A stretch of 64,000 nucleotides of DNA from Halichondria panicea (Eukaryota; Porifera; Demospongiae; Suberitida; Halichondriidae), in the NCBI RefSeq assembly GCF_963675165.1, contig NC_087384.1:86001-150000 (forward strand). Direction: 5' to 3'. The position numbers and the translations under genes were made by a program. Below are positions 14,801 to 42,200 of the stretch, piece after piece. The notes under the pieces were generated by a model. It was not told where the DNA came from, did no database searches, and worked only from the letters and a program-made list of their open reading frames with translations. The first letter of the stretch is position 1; every line of letters starts with the position of its first letter.

Positions 14801-15882
14801 AGCAAACCCTACCAGATCAGGTGCACTAACACAGCTCTGGCTTTATATACTTCATACAAGCTTGCTTATTAGGAGTGATACATTACTCTCTCTATTGTGG
14901 CCAGTATAGTCAGCCAGGTTAATGGGCCCCAAAGTCTCTCCATAGCATGTGTTTATAGACCTGTGCTAGCAGGCCACCTCTTTATTACAGCCACTGTTAG
15001 TCTGCCAGAGCTTCTATTATTGATAGGTTTGCCGGTTCACTATAATTATGTTATTATGTATTGATCATTCTCTGCTAGTAACTATTCCACACATCATTAC
15101 CTTGCTCAGGAGGCGTACAGTAGGAAGCCCATCAAGTGGTGCAATGCTCACGTCTCAGTGGCCAAGATGATCCAACAACACCAGCTAGAGGCTCAGATCC
15201 AGGTATGTGTGGGCGTGTGTGTGTTTTTATTAAATTCCTACGTGCAGTTCTTAGTTACAGTGTGAGTTGATTGGCCAGCCCTATGTGTTACTATTAGATA
15301 CAGCATCATGATGCATTCTCTGACTTGAGTGATTATAGACTACATAATGCTATGTACAAATGTTGTCCCCCCTCACACCACCCACTTCCCCTCACCACCC
15401 ACACCACCTCCTCACAGGCCCATCCCCAACCACAGAGCCTCCCCACGTCCATGGAGCACACCTCCTACAACACTACACAGACCGGGGCTACTCTATCAGC
15501 AGCACAGCAACAACAACTGGCTGTATTACAGATGTACGGAGTTCAGCCTGGTGGATACATGGCTCTACCATACTCAACCATGCATGAAGTGCCATTAGTT
15601 CAGTTTGCTACTCTGCCTCAAGTGAACACATCCAACAATGCAGCCATATTGAAACCTGGAGAACAAGCTATACTAGGCCTGCCCTCACACCCCATGCAGA
15701 TTGCAGCCTCAGGGGCTGGACATATGCAACACTATGCACCTGCCCAGATGGCAGTCAGCAATGCAGGGGGTCTGCTCATGCAAGGTGGGGGGTCTTGGAT
15801 GACTCCTGTGCCCATGGTTGGAGGGAATTGTGTTGTTAACCCTCTACAAGCTGGAATTCTGGCAGCTCCGTGGGTGAAATGA
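10108..15882 (+). CDS. Unrecognised nuclear-type protein, seven coding exons
   Basis: I do not recognise the product. The model has coding exons 10108-10158, 11859-12007, 13345-13512, 14298-14500, 14732-14820, 15110-15202 and 15418-15882. All are GT-AG and in phase, giving about 405 aa with ATG at 10108 in an exon that starts near 10083. The protein has a basic run, KRRLSSKKRKKQLE, that looks like a nuclear localisation signal. This is followed by a Ser/His/Pro-rich low-complexity part (SHSPSDSAYGS). A conserved-looking block follows (LSQLQQELNYRFL; then SRKPIKWCNAHVSVAKMIQ), and the Gln/Met/Gly/Pro-rich tail resembles a transactivation region. A transcription cofactor is a guess only. Phase agreement across seven exons supports a real gene. 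The 5' UTR lies further left. Confidence 0.65.
10159..11858. other. Intron 1 of the unrecognised gene
   Basis: A 1.7 kb intron without supported genes. It contains a 29-bp repeat x3 (11340-11425) and a (CA)n tract (11811-11857) that runs into the exon 2 acceptor. Confidence 0.6.
11811..11858. repeat. (CA)n microsatellite at an acceptor
   Basis: About 23 CA units end in the CAG acceptor of the coding exon at 11859. Confidence 0.9.
12008..13344. other. Intron 2 of the unrecognised gene
   Basis: Holds about three copies of an ACAGGGTAG..GGCTAATGCTGAGTCAG unit (12245-12360), a degenerate tRNA-like A box (TGGCTGAGCTGGTAGAGTA, 12972-12990), and one copy of the dispersed foldback repeat (13055-13290). 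No coding sequence. Confidence 0.6.
13055..13290. repeat. Dispersed foldback repeat, copy A
   Basis: Begins with TCTGATAATCCAAATTCAATG and ends with the near-inverse TTATTGGACCAACGGAACT, followed by AAGTTATGGCCGTTCAAAG. The arms are self-complementary around TGAAAG/AAGCTTTCA. It is related to copies at 21021, 27580, 42825 and 52994. Confidence 0.75.
14911..15006. repeat. Dispersed repeat family 2, copy
   Basis: See the copy at 21640-21757. It lies in an intron of the unrecognised gene, between exons 5 and 6. Confidence 0.8.
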
Positions 15883-16444
15883 ACAATTGATTCCTGACTC
15901 AGTGTAATAGACGATGCAACGATGCAACTGTTCAAGACAAATCGCATAATTATACTAACTTGTGTTGTGTTTGTGAAATTATTTTTCTATTGTAGAAGAC
16001 GTTGTATAATCACATGCCGTGTGCTTTAGAGTTACTGAAATCATTGTAGTTCAGTTTTATGTACCCCAACTCATCGTATGTCACTGCAATATTGTACCAC
16101 TGAAGTACACACATTTTTAAATGAAGATCATTATTTTTTTCGGGTATATAATTATATTCAAATTTAAGGTTCAATTAAATAGAGCATAGTTACATACAAT
16201 TGTAGTATCGTACACCGCCCCACCCCCCGGCCCGTGGCCTTCGTATCAAAGGCTATGGCCTATATCAATCTGTTAATGTGCAAGTAAACTCCGGCCATGC
16301 ATGACTGGATCTCGTAATTAGTAAAACCTTGACAAATTAATTATTAATAGTGCATGAAAATCACTAATTTATTGTAACAAAATTTACACACAGCCTGTAA
16401 CACAAGTACGAGTAAAGATAGTTTGTGTGGCTTGCTAGCTATAG
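15883..16444. other. Convergent intergenic gap
   Basis: 3' flanks of the unrecognised gene (+) and myosin XVIII (-), AT-rich, with a CCGCCCCACCCCCCGGCCC patch near 16215. No gene seen. Confidence 0.6.
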
Positions 16445-33262
<16,818 letters not shown>

Positions 33263-33531
33263 TTTTGATCAAGCTATCAAGCTTTAGACATCAATTAAAC
33301 AGCAAAAAAGCTAGCTAGCTACAAAGGCCAATAATTATTATGATGGGCGTGGCTGTATATCACTGATAGAGTGGGAGGGGCTGCAGGATATAGTATTGGG
33401 TACGAATCGTTCCTAGGCAGTTGTTCTAGATGGGCGTGGCCCCTCCACTAAAAGAAGCCCACTGCACTGCACTGAGAAAAGCTCAGAAGTCCACTTCTGT
33501 ATAGTGTCATGGTGCTGGTGGATTATCTACA
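33263..33531. promoter_or_regulatory. Divergent promoter region, myosin XVIII / ZMAT5-like
   Basis: 269 bp between start codons. Two GGGCGTGGC boxes (33345-33353 and 33432-33440), KLF/Sp-type, plus GGGAGGGGC at 33372-33380. An upstream ATG at 33509 is out of frame with the ZMAT5-like start and overlaps it. Confidence 0.6.
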
Positions 33532-33948
33532 ATGCCTAAGAGATACTTCTGTGATTACTGCAACAAGTCCTTCCAAGACAACCGCAGGAACAGGTCGAAA
33601 CACATGAGAGGATTTTATCACTTGAGGAACAAGGAAATGCACTTCAACAATGGTAGAGCGCGCATGTATGATGAGTACTGTTGTATAGTGTATGAGTCTT
33701 GTCCTGCAGTGCAGAGGTCACCCCCGACCCCTGAGGAGCAGCAGAGACTGATGGTGTTTCATACCTCATACAGTGGAGAGGAGTTATTCCAGCAATGGCT
33801 GAAACATCACCCTGCAGTAGTGAAGAGATACGAGGGACTCAGATCATCACCTAGCCCTGGCCCTAAGAGCACTGTCAAGGAGGAACAGGCTGTAGATAGC
33901 ATGCATGATCAGAACTCAACAACTGCCATTGACTCTCAACTATCATAG
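33532..33948 (+). CDS. U11/U12 snRNP 20K (ZMAT5)-like zinc-finger protein
   Basis: Intronless, 138 aa. The N-terminus MPKRYFCDYCNKSFQDN, followed by an HMRGFYHLRNK block, is a U1-C/matrin-type C2H2 finger (Cys7, Cys10, His near 23 and 29) closest to ZMAT5, a subunit of the minor-spliceosome U11/U12 di-snRNP. After the finger the sequence diverges, and I cannot find the CCCH finger that known ZMAT5 proteins carry. In its place is EELFQQWLKHHPAV and an acidic, Ser-rich tail. The protein is also shorter than the usual ~170 aa. AATAAA lies at 34009-34014. Either a reduced ZMAT5 or another U1-C-type finger protein. Confidence 0.75.
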   Translation: MPKRYFCDYCNKSFQDNRRNRSKHMRGFYHLRNKEMHFNNGRARMYDEYCCIVYESCPAVQRSPPTPEEQQRLMVFHTSYSGEELFQQWLKHHPAVVKRYEGLRSSPSPGPKSTVKEEQAVDSMHDQNSTTAIDSQLS

Positions 33949-34202
33949 CATGTTAATACACTTCTTTGTCATCATAATATTATTATCAGCATCATATGTG
34001 TATCAGCAAATAAAAAGGTTCAAAATCACTTTATCGAAATATCAATGAAGTCTGAATAACTATACTATACTATATTGAACAATATATAATCATATATCTG
34101 TATAAAAACACAAACACGAGCTTACGTAAGACCAATTACAATAAAATAAAAAGACATTATTAAGAGCAAAACGGACAAATTACTCGGTACTCTAGGCATA
34201 CA

Positions 34203-36370
34203 TTAGTTCATTCTAATAATAGGAAAATGTTTATGTACAGAAAAGTCGAAGGTTGGCGGTACAGTGGAATCTCTCTTGTGCCCTTTGGCTGCCAAATTCA
34301 TGATGACCAAATTTGTCTTAACAACTTTCAGCAATGATTCCAGCTCCTCATTTCGATACGATATTCCTTCAATCGCCATCTTGGCTGCAGTGAGATGCTT
34401 GGCAGATGAATCGTACAGATTGATGGTCTTCCCTCTATAGTTCTCAACACTAGCCAGGCGCATATAATCAGAGAAGGCCAATGGTTGGGGGGTAGAGATG
34501 ACGCCAAACGTGAGGAATCGATGATGGAAAATATTCTGTGGGCCTCCAAATTCGTACGACGGTTGTGGGATTTTGTCGTCCAATAACAGAGCTTCGAGTG
34601 CACGCATGACACCGAGACAGAGCAGCCTCTTGGAGTGCATGATGGCCGCCTCCTTTTCCCTCTCTCTAACAGACACGTTCTTTGTCGCTTTTTTTCCAGC
34701 TTTTCTCTTTCCTTTAGTCATAGGGGGTGGCTCAGAAGATATCAAACGATCGGCAGACTTCTTAGTTGTAAAGTACCACCCGTAGACATACTCCAAATAC
34801 CAGTACACATAGTGGAGCTCAAAGGGACTGTACAGATTGTACTCAAATCCGATATTAATGAACTCCATCATGAGGTGTGTAATGTAGTACAGTGTCCAGG
34901 CCATGAAGCATGCTAAGTGCTGTCGCTGGGGATCAATCTTCAAACACAGAGAGTGTAGAACAAGGTCAACTCTCTCGGCTTCTTGTTGCAGCTCCCCCAT
35001 CATATCCAGACAGCGTATGATGCTTTGCTTCTGTTGAGCTCTGTGCTGGCAAAATGTACGCAAGAAGTCGGTCATGATCATCACTACACGCCCAAAAAAT
35101 CGATCAATGCCTTCTTTCGCTTGAGGGGAGGAGAAAACTGGAGAACGAGGTATTAAAGATGGAGCAGCTACCATATGTCTAGCGTCATCTTTGAGTAGGT
35201 CTCCTATAGACGGGGTACCAAACAACTGACTGCGATCACCTTGCAAGATAATGAGGATTATCAACGATCTGACAAGCACATTCGGACTGTCGGGCATACA
35301 GCAGAAATCTTTGATGACTAAATACAGCTCCCGAAACGTATCAATCTTTCCAAATCCAAGAATGGTTTGAATATGAGCAATGATAGTGTGGAGAAACTTC
35401 ATGGAATCCAACCGTGAAACAATCCCATATGGTCTATAGCTGGGTGGCAGTAGATGCTGGTTGACAATAGGGTGGAAGCCTAGTGACATCGGATTATTGG
35501 GATCTAGTTGCGTTCCTTGGTCTAGGGTCTGCTTCATCAGTTCAAGAAGCTTGCCACATTGTGTTAACTTCAGTAGGCCTTCTTCAATACCCTTGGCAGT
35601 GTTCTTGCCAATCGAGACTACAAACGCAACAAGACTACGAGTGAATTTCAATCGAATACTCAACGCTTGCCATGCCTTCAAATTCTCCTCACTGAGGCCA
35701 TTCTCAATATCTGGGTTCTCCTCTGCACTAGAGTTGAGGGACGATGCCAGTTGCTTGCAAATTGAATTCAGCTTCTCTTCCGACTCCTTCAAAGAGGCAG
35801 AAACTGATGCTTCGGATAAATGGATGAGCATGTCGAACCCAAAACACACTCCTTGCTGATCATCCTCAGAAAATACCCTTCCCAGACAAATGCACGCCCG
35901 CATGTATTCCACCGTTTTGATGAGACCTAGTGCAAACGCTCGCAAATGAATGTTCTCAATTCGTTCTATGTCCAGGAGGTACATGCTGGTGAAGACGGTC
36001 TGTGCTAGGGTGTGGCCTTGCAGCCAGGTGGCAACACAGGCAAACACTTCATCAATGATTCCAACCAGTTCCTGAGGGGAGTGGTTGTCATACTTGAGTA
36101 TCCCTTTTGAGACGGCTTCTTCGAGAGATCGTGGGTAGTCGTTGAAAGAGGCCCATTGAACGGTGGGGTCCATTTGGGAATCCATAAGCTCAATTGCAGA
36201 CATAGCGTCAAACAGGTTAAACATACGGCCGTGAATTAATTCCCCGTGATCCAATTCTTGGGTAGCCGCTATGAACTCATTCGTGACATCTGTCCATTCA
36301 ATCTTGAGCGATTTTTTGAGCGGAGGTGAAGCAGACGCAATCTGATCGCACGTAGGTTTCGTTTCTGAAA

Positions 36371-36443
<73 letters not shown>

Positions 36444-36914
36444 GGAGGAGTTACATGTTGTACGCATTATGCGTGTGTGTGTATACATCTACACAGTGAC
36501 GTCTTATGCTACGGGTACCGGGTAGTAGGGACACAGTGACGTCTTATGCTACGGGTACCGGGTAGTAGGGACACAGTGACGTCTTATGCTACGGGTACCG
36601 GGTAGTAGGGACACTATATCAATTATAAGCTTTCATAAAACGTGTTCATAAAATCATAAGATCACCAGAATTCTAGTTACAGAGCCGACTCTAGTTGGAT
36701 ACTAGACCAAGTGTGCTTTAGATCTATAATTATTGTGATTCTTCCATGTATGTTTGATATGGAATTCAATTTTAATTTCAATTATCATACCTTCTTCATG
36801 TTGTGAGATGAGGAGAGACTCCAGGCCAGTGGCTACCAGGGCATCTTCTAGAGCTTGCTGGATTCTAGCGCTCGCATCAGTCGCCTCACTGGATGGCTCA
36901 TTATGCTCCTCCAT
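34203..36914 (-). CDS. NAA35: NatC N-acetyltransferase auxiliary subunit NAA35 (Mak10)
   Basis: Two exons, 36914-36791 and 36364-34203, joined in phase, 761 aa. This is the large auxiliary/ribosome-anchoring subunit of NatC, which acetylates N-terminal Met before hydrophobic residues. Recognisable blocks: WTDVTNEF, GRMFNLFDAMSAIELMDSQMDP (the Mak10 N-terminal signature), WLQGHTLAQTVFTSMYL, KFTRSLVAFV, FHPIVNQHLLPPSYRPYGIV, EPQRQHLACF-like DPQRQHLACFMAW, YYITHLMMEF with YVYWYLEYVYGWYF, a Lys-rich stretch (KGKRKAGKKATK), and a C-terminal PPTFDFSVHKHFPII. The length matches animal NAA35. The start lies 194 bp from the TIM10 start, divergent. The intron is packed with a (GT)n tract and a 40-bp repeat. 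Confidence 0.95.
36373..36440. repeat. (GT)~34 microsatellite, NAA35 intron 1
   Basis: On the minus strand it is a CA tract right upstream of the CCTTTTCAG acceptor of exon 2. Confidence 0.9.
36491..36614. repeat. 40-bp minisatellite x3 with CRE-like cores
   Basis: Three perfect copies of ACACAGTGACGTCTTATGCT plus a 20-bp remainder (ACGGGTACCGGGTAGTAGGG). Each has TGACGTC. Located in NAA35 intron 1. Confidence 0.9.
36625..36695. repeat. Dispersed foldback repeat, fragment
   Basis: AAGCTTTCATAAAA and CAGAATTCTAGTTACAGAGC match the end of copy C (27580-27820). Confidence 0.7.
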
Positions 36915-37108
36915 GGTGGTGTCAGGAGAACAATAGCTGGCTAGTAGTACAGTAGAGGTAAAGCTTACCCACGTGTAGTGCTCTTCATATAAAGTTTGAA
37001 AACAGTCCCAGAGAAAGCTGAGAGTCTGTTATCCAGTGCAGTAAGTGTGTGTGTGCTGTGAATGAATCAATGTGCATGTGTGTGAGCCCTGTAATATGCA
37101 GATACAAA
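36915..37108. promoter_or_regulatory. Divergent promoter region, NAA35 / TIM10
   Basis: 194 bp between start codons must hold both 5' UTRs. CCACGTG (E-box core) at about 36970. No clear TATA box. Confidence 0.5.
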
Positions 37109-37608
37109 ATGAATGCTTCAAGTCAAAATCAAGATGCACTGTCACAACTGGAAATCGAAATGATGACGGATCTGTACAACAGGTTCGTATGTTTGGATAA
37201 TGGTTGAGTTTATAGACAAACGTGAGATGGCCACTCAAACTCCAACTGTGGCAATCCTTTGTAATGGCCTAAACCCTTGTGTGGGAAATCCCCTTAGCTC
37301 TTAGCTGAGCTGTAAAATCCCTAACTGGAACACCGTGTTTGTAGCTTTGCAACCTTGCATATGGTAAATGCTCCAGCTCATAGTTATGCATCTACCCATA
37401 CACACATATCCTCAGGTTATCCAAGTGCTGCCACAAGAAGTGCATCCCTCCCAAGTACCACGAGGCAGAGCTGAGCAAGGGAGAGGCAGTGTGCCTGGAC
37501 AGATGTGTCGCCAAGTTCCTTGATGTCCACGACAGAATAGGCAAGAAACTCACCTCGATGTATATGCAAGACGAAGCAGTTACAAAGCAAATGCAAGGAC
37601 AGAAATAG
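37109..37608 (+). CDS. TIMM10: Mitochondrial import chaperone Tim10
   Basis: Two exons, 37109-37182 and 37416-37608, 88 aa. Small TIM chaperone of the intermembrane space that works as a Tim9-Tim10 hexamer, carrying hydrophobic carriers to TIM22. The twin CX3C motifs are present (CHKKC and CLDRC). The conserved KCIPPKY segment leads to [17 protein letters not shown]. The N-terminal MMTDLYNR is typical of Tim10 rather than Tim9, Tim8 or Tim13. AATAAA signals follow at 37683-37692. Confidence 0.96.
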
Positions 37609-37923
37609 TGACTGTGTAGATGCTCTAGGTGTGTGTACTTGTGTGTTCATCAAGTGCTGTCTCATGCAGTCACCATGCAATCAATAAATAAATCATCATA
37701 AATAATATTGCACTGTGTGTTTAATCATTATTTCTTTCTTATATAATATATTTATACCCTAATTTCATTAATAGCAATACTTTCACTATAGTAACCGCTG
37801 CAACGGCTTCTTCCTATAGACTTCCAGTAAAAATTAACAATATAATAATACAATATAATTATTAGATTATTATACATACGACAACATGTACATGTGGAAC
37901 ATACAAACACATTGTAATTATGT

Positions 37924-39141
37924 TTATCTGTTCTTGTCAGGATCCCAACGTTTTACTAGCACTTCGACAATCTTGAGCTTTTCTAAACATTCTGGAAACA
38001 GTTTCTCTAGTTCTTGACCTTCTAAACTGTCGTCCATTATCACATGACACAGAATGAGATCTTTAGTCACTGACGAGCAGACGCGATCGAATGCTACCAC
38101 ATCTCGCCAAGTTAGAACATCCGTAGAGGAATCTTGAGAGCTGCTAGCATAACAAGGAGGTGGTCTCTTTGCTTCAGTCTCTGTCAGCAGTCTCACAATT
38201 ATGCCATATTTGGAATGGTACTCAACAGGCCCGTGCTTGTACAGGACAAAGTCCACACCATACTTGATTCCAGACTTGGGGACCCAGCCCTTCTGGCGGT
38301 AGTAGCGATAGGCAGCATATTTTCCAAGGAATTTCTTTATTTTGTAGAATTTCTCCCATAGTTCAATTGGACTCATCATGTTCCCCGTATTGTCAGTAAT
38401 AATGTTGAGTAAGTTCAACTCGTGGGAGAGGTACAGTGCTTCTTCACTGCTGAGCTGTAGGTACTCGTCCATTTTGTACTGGTCAGTTGTTTCAAGATGC
38501 TCCCACTTTTCTTGTAATTGTTTTTTGTGTTCAGTAAAGCTTGGATTGGCAACTTCAGAAGTTTTCTCTTGACCTGATGTTTTCTCTTCAGCTGAGCCAC
38601 TCTCAACGTCAACAGACATGGTACTACTTGATGCAGAGTCCACAGCTGATAATATGTTAGACTCTTTCTTCCACTTTTCGTGCAGAGCAACTCTTTTTTC
38701 TTTGCAATCCACACATTTAGAAATCTTCCTAACCATCTCCTGTTCACTTCTTGACAATCCTCGACTTGCATCAGCTGAAGAAGGATCGACTTTTGTTGTT
38801 CGCTCTCGTTTTGGAGGTAGTGAAAACGAGGGCATTAGACCATGACAAGGCACACTTCGAGAGAACACTCCTTTACCATAGCTACCCAGCTTAATGAGGG
38901 ACACAATGTCAGGTCTTGAGGTTACCATCACTCCCTCTCCTTGCAGTACACCAGTGCACTTGGAAATACTGAGGTCAGTGGCTTCTTCAGACAAGAACGT
39001 TTGATGCTCGCTGAATTTATGAGCTCCTGCCTTCTGCTGAAACTTTAGAGAGCTTGCAGGAGATGATACTTCTGTCTTCTTAGCTTGTTCAGCCATCAGG
39101 GGAAGGGAGAAGGACTTGAACTGATGCTTGTAGTGCCACAT
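37924..39141 (-). CDS. TSEN2: tRNA-splicing endonuclease catalytic subunit Sen2
   Basis: Intronless, 405 aa; a second Met at residue 16 could also start it. TSEN2 cuts the 5' splice site of intron-containing pre-tRNAs within the TSEN2/15/34/54 complex in the nucleus. The C-terminal endonuclease fold is clear: YRYYRQKGWVPKSGIKYG, then DFVLYKHGPVEYHSKY with Tyr301 and His309 eight residues apart as in TSEN2, then SSVTKDLILC with Lys360 as the likely third catalytic residue. The N-terminal half is family-typical but poorly conserved (CHGLMPSFSLPPK), with acidic Ser-rich linkers. The tRNA-Phe gene in this window has no intron, so it is not a local substrate. The start is 119 bp from the APC7 start, divergent. 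Confidence 0.93.
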   Translation of the reverse strand: MWHYKHQFKSFSLPLMAEQAKKTEVSSPASSLKFQQKAGAHKFSEHQTFLSEEATDLSISKCTGVLQGEGVMVTSRPDIVSLIKLGSYGKGVFSRSVPCHGLMPSFSLPPKRERTTKVDPSSADASRGLSRSEQEMVRKISKCVDCKEKRVALHEKWKKESNILSAVDSASSSTMSVDVESGSAEEKTSGQEKTSEVANPSFTEHKKQLQEKWEHLETTDQYKMDEYLQLSSEEALYLSHELNLLNIITDNTGNMMSPIELWEKFYKIKKFLGKYAAYRYYRQKGWVPKSGIKYGVDFVLYKHGPVEYHSKYGIIVRLLTETEAKRPPPCYASSSQDSSTDVLTWRDVVAFDRVCSSVTKDLILCHVIMDDSLEGQELEKLFPECLEKLKIVEVLVKRWDPDKNR

Positions 39142-39260
39142 GGGTATGATTGGTATGAATCGTTACAATAAAATAATAGTAAAATGCATGCAAATAACTC
39201 ATCTGGTAAGGTATCATCCAAATGACATTTGCACTACAGTCTACATGTGTGAGATTGAAG
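39142..39260. promoter_or_regulatory. Very short divergent promoter, TSEN2 / APC7
   Basis: Only 119 bp separate the two start codons, so promoters and 5' UTRs must overlap. An alternative in-frame APC7 ATG at 39222 would narrow it to 80 bp. Confidence 0.55.
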
Positions 39261-42200
39261 ATGGCAGGTAAATCAGAGGACCTTGTGGGGAATGTGCTGC
39301 GTCATTTCTTCTCTCTGGAGCAAGAGGGACAGTGTGGGAGTGTCAGGATGTTGGTGAGGGACTGTGCGTTTGTGTATGATTACTTCTTCACGATTTTATA
39401 TTAAATCGCTGCTTACAGGGAGATCTCCTGATTGCAAACTCTCGGCCGCTTGAGCTATGTAGCCATGGAAACCAATTCTCCAAAGTCCTGCTATCCTATG
39501 CCGACTCCTTGTACTCTGACCTCCAGTTCAGAAGAGCTCTTGTCAGTTCTATACATTTTACTCAAATTTAATATTTATTTTTCTTGTGCAGCATTTCTAC
39601 AAGGAAGCTTTGCAGGTGGCACAGACAGGGCAAGATAACACAACTGAGGTATGTAGGTAGATGCTGAGGGTATTATGCAAACTATTGATTGCTTACAAGA
39701 ACGGTATTGCCCTTTGAAAGTCTTGTACATGTATGGTAGTACAATCATACAATGTATTGTGAACTGCCTTGCAGTGTGCTCCTCCTAGTGTGTGTGAGGT
39801 CAGGTGGAGAATGTACCAGTGCCACATGAAACTCAAGGAGAAACAGGAAGCACTAGATATGGTGAGGGAGGGGCGAGTGATAATGGCAGGCATTTATACA
39901 TTGGACAGTAAGTACCAGGAATACATAAAGATGCTTTATTTGGTAGTTAGTGAGCTGGTTTCCTAAACTCGAGCCACGTATACCTACCAAATGTTAGTCT
40001 ACACTGTGGTTGTCCTTCTCTTGACACAGCTGACCAGTATTCCCTTGAAGCAAAGGGACTCCAAGGTAGCACTGGGTCTGGGGAAACTCTACCACCACTT
40101 CAAAAATGAAAGGTGATTTTCAACATCCCACAACTCTACTAGACATCACCAAGATAAGAATTACCCTTGTCAAATAATGCACAAGTCACCTATCCCTACA
40201 TGTACATGTACGACACCTGAGTCTACATGTACGACACCTATCCCTACATGTACATGTACGACACCTGAGTCTACATGCATTTGGATCAATTTATATTTTT
40301 CTCTCACTGCAGCCGTGAAGCAAAGATTTGCTACAAGCAGGCTCTCAGGTATGGGGGTCACCTGATATATGGATATTTAGTCACAGTTGCTATGGGTATA
40401 TGTACATACATAGCATGTCTCCGCTGGCGTTGGAGGCAGCTATTGGTTTATTGAGTCTGGGTGTGGCTCTATCAGAGGTGGTGTTCATATCTCGCTCCCT
40501 ACACTGTGAGGAGGAGGGTGGTATACTCACACCTGGTACATGGTGAGTACAAGCATGCCCATCCTCCGTTATAGGCCGCCCTCGATTGCAATGATCTCTA
40601 AGTGATATGCCATATTGTCTTGCAGGCTTTACTCGTGGCTGGAGGTGCAAGCTTACATCGCCAGACATGAATACAGTGGTGTGTGTGTCCAGGGTAGCTT
40701 CATCACTCATACAGTATGACATGTATTATTAGTGAAAGCACATAATAATTATGTCATTGTCTAGTCACTGAATGTCTGAAACCCCAATTACCATAGAAAC
40801 CAACAATATTAAACTGTGTTCTGTCTGTGTGATGACTTTCAGCTTACCTAGACAATACTAGGTGTTTCCATGGCTGCCCTCATTCCCACACACAATCATT
40901 ATCAGGTGCAGTTTCCAAGATGAACTTTATTGCACAACAAGTGAGATTTGTCAATACACAGCTGACTAGTAATACCCTTACACATGTGTTGGGGTGTTCC
41001 CATGGTGACATGTGTTGGGGTGTTCCCATGGTGACGTTTAGATGGCTTGCAATATAACGTTTGTAGTTTCACAAAATGCTATTTTCTTTAATTTATTGTT
41101 TACGAATTGTCATGTTATCTGGTTCGTATTTCATGTATTGCTCGAGCTTCATCATGATTGATAAAGTGCGCTATAATTATAATTTGCTGCATATTTTATA
41201 GATCTAATTTAGAAACAATTTATCTTCAGTCACGTATTCATATGGTCAGTGTTAGATGATCACTGCAACTACTGCACATACTTGCATGTCTATAATGTTC
41301 ATACGTATAACATGTTTCATGTAAATGCTCTCTGACTTTTTGCAGGGTTTTTTAGCAAGTGCTGAGATGAATTGTCAGCTTGCGTGGTGTCTGACCAAGC
41401 TGGGACGCACGGACACTGCCAAGGATCTGTTTGCTTCTGTTAGTGAAGATTATGATTATTAAATATTGTACAACACCCACCCCTCACACTCACACACACA
41501 CACACACACAGGCTCACGCCCACGACCCGTACACTCTCACACACATGGACACATACTCCAGATTGCTTAACCACGCCTCCTTGCTTAAGTTAACCCCTCG
41601 CCTACTATACGCCAGCCCCGATCATCACCAGCCCTGGGTTGCCAAGGCCTGGGAAGCAACCAAAGAGGAACCCTTCAACACAAGGAACCGTGTCTTCCTG
41701 CACAAGGTTAAGCACGTACAAAGAATATAATATTATTGCTGATTCACGTAATACGATACTAAATTTGATGAAATGTTCAGCCTCAGGGTAGTAAGTGTTA
41801 GTCATGTTATGTGTTGATGTTGTATGGCTTAATTCCCACAGGCTAACTCGATTGAACCCAGGAATGCTGAGATGACCTTTCTACAAGGTCAGTTTCCATG
41901 ACTGCACAGCTCATAAAGGTGTTCCCACCATTGATGCTGTAATCATTATATCATACCGTCTTGTTAGAAGCAGAGAAGTGTTTGTCAGTATGTTATACAC
42001 ACCTAGTTCTTCTTTCAAATATAAGAGTATAAAATTATCGGCTTAGAAGATACTTTTGTTTTAGGAAAAGAGGTGATGCTATTATAGATAAGTAATCTCT
42101 CCTCGTGTGTATCCCCTCAGGCTTTATACTGAAGGCCAAACGCGAGTCAGGATGGCTTATGCATTTCAAGAAAACTATTCACCTTGACCCAACCTTTTTT

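Noticed and set aside
39419-39470. tRNA-like antisense sequence (CATAGCTCAAGCGGCCGAGA)
   Set aside because: It is coding sequence of APC7 exon 2 in the expected frame, and no proper T arm or acceptor pairing is seen.
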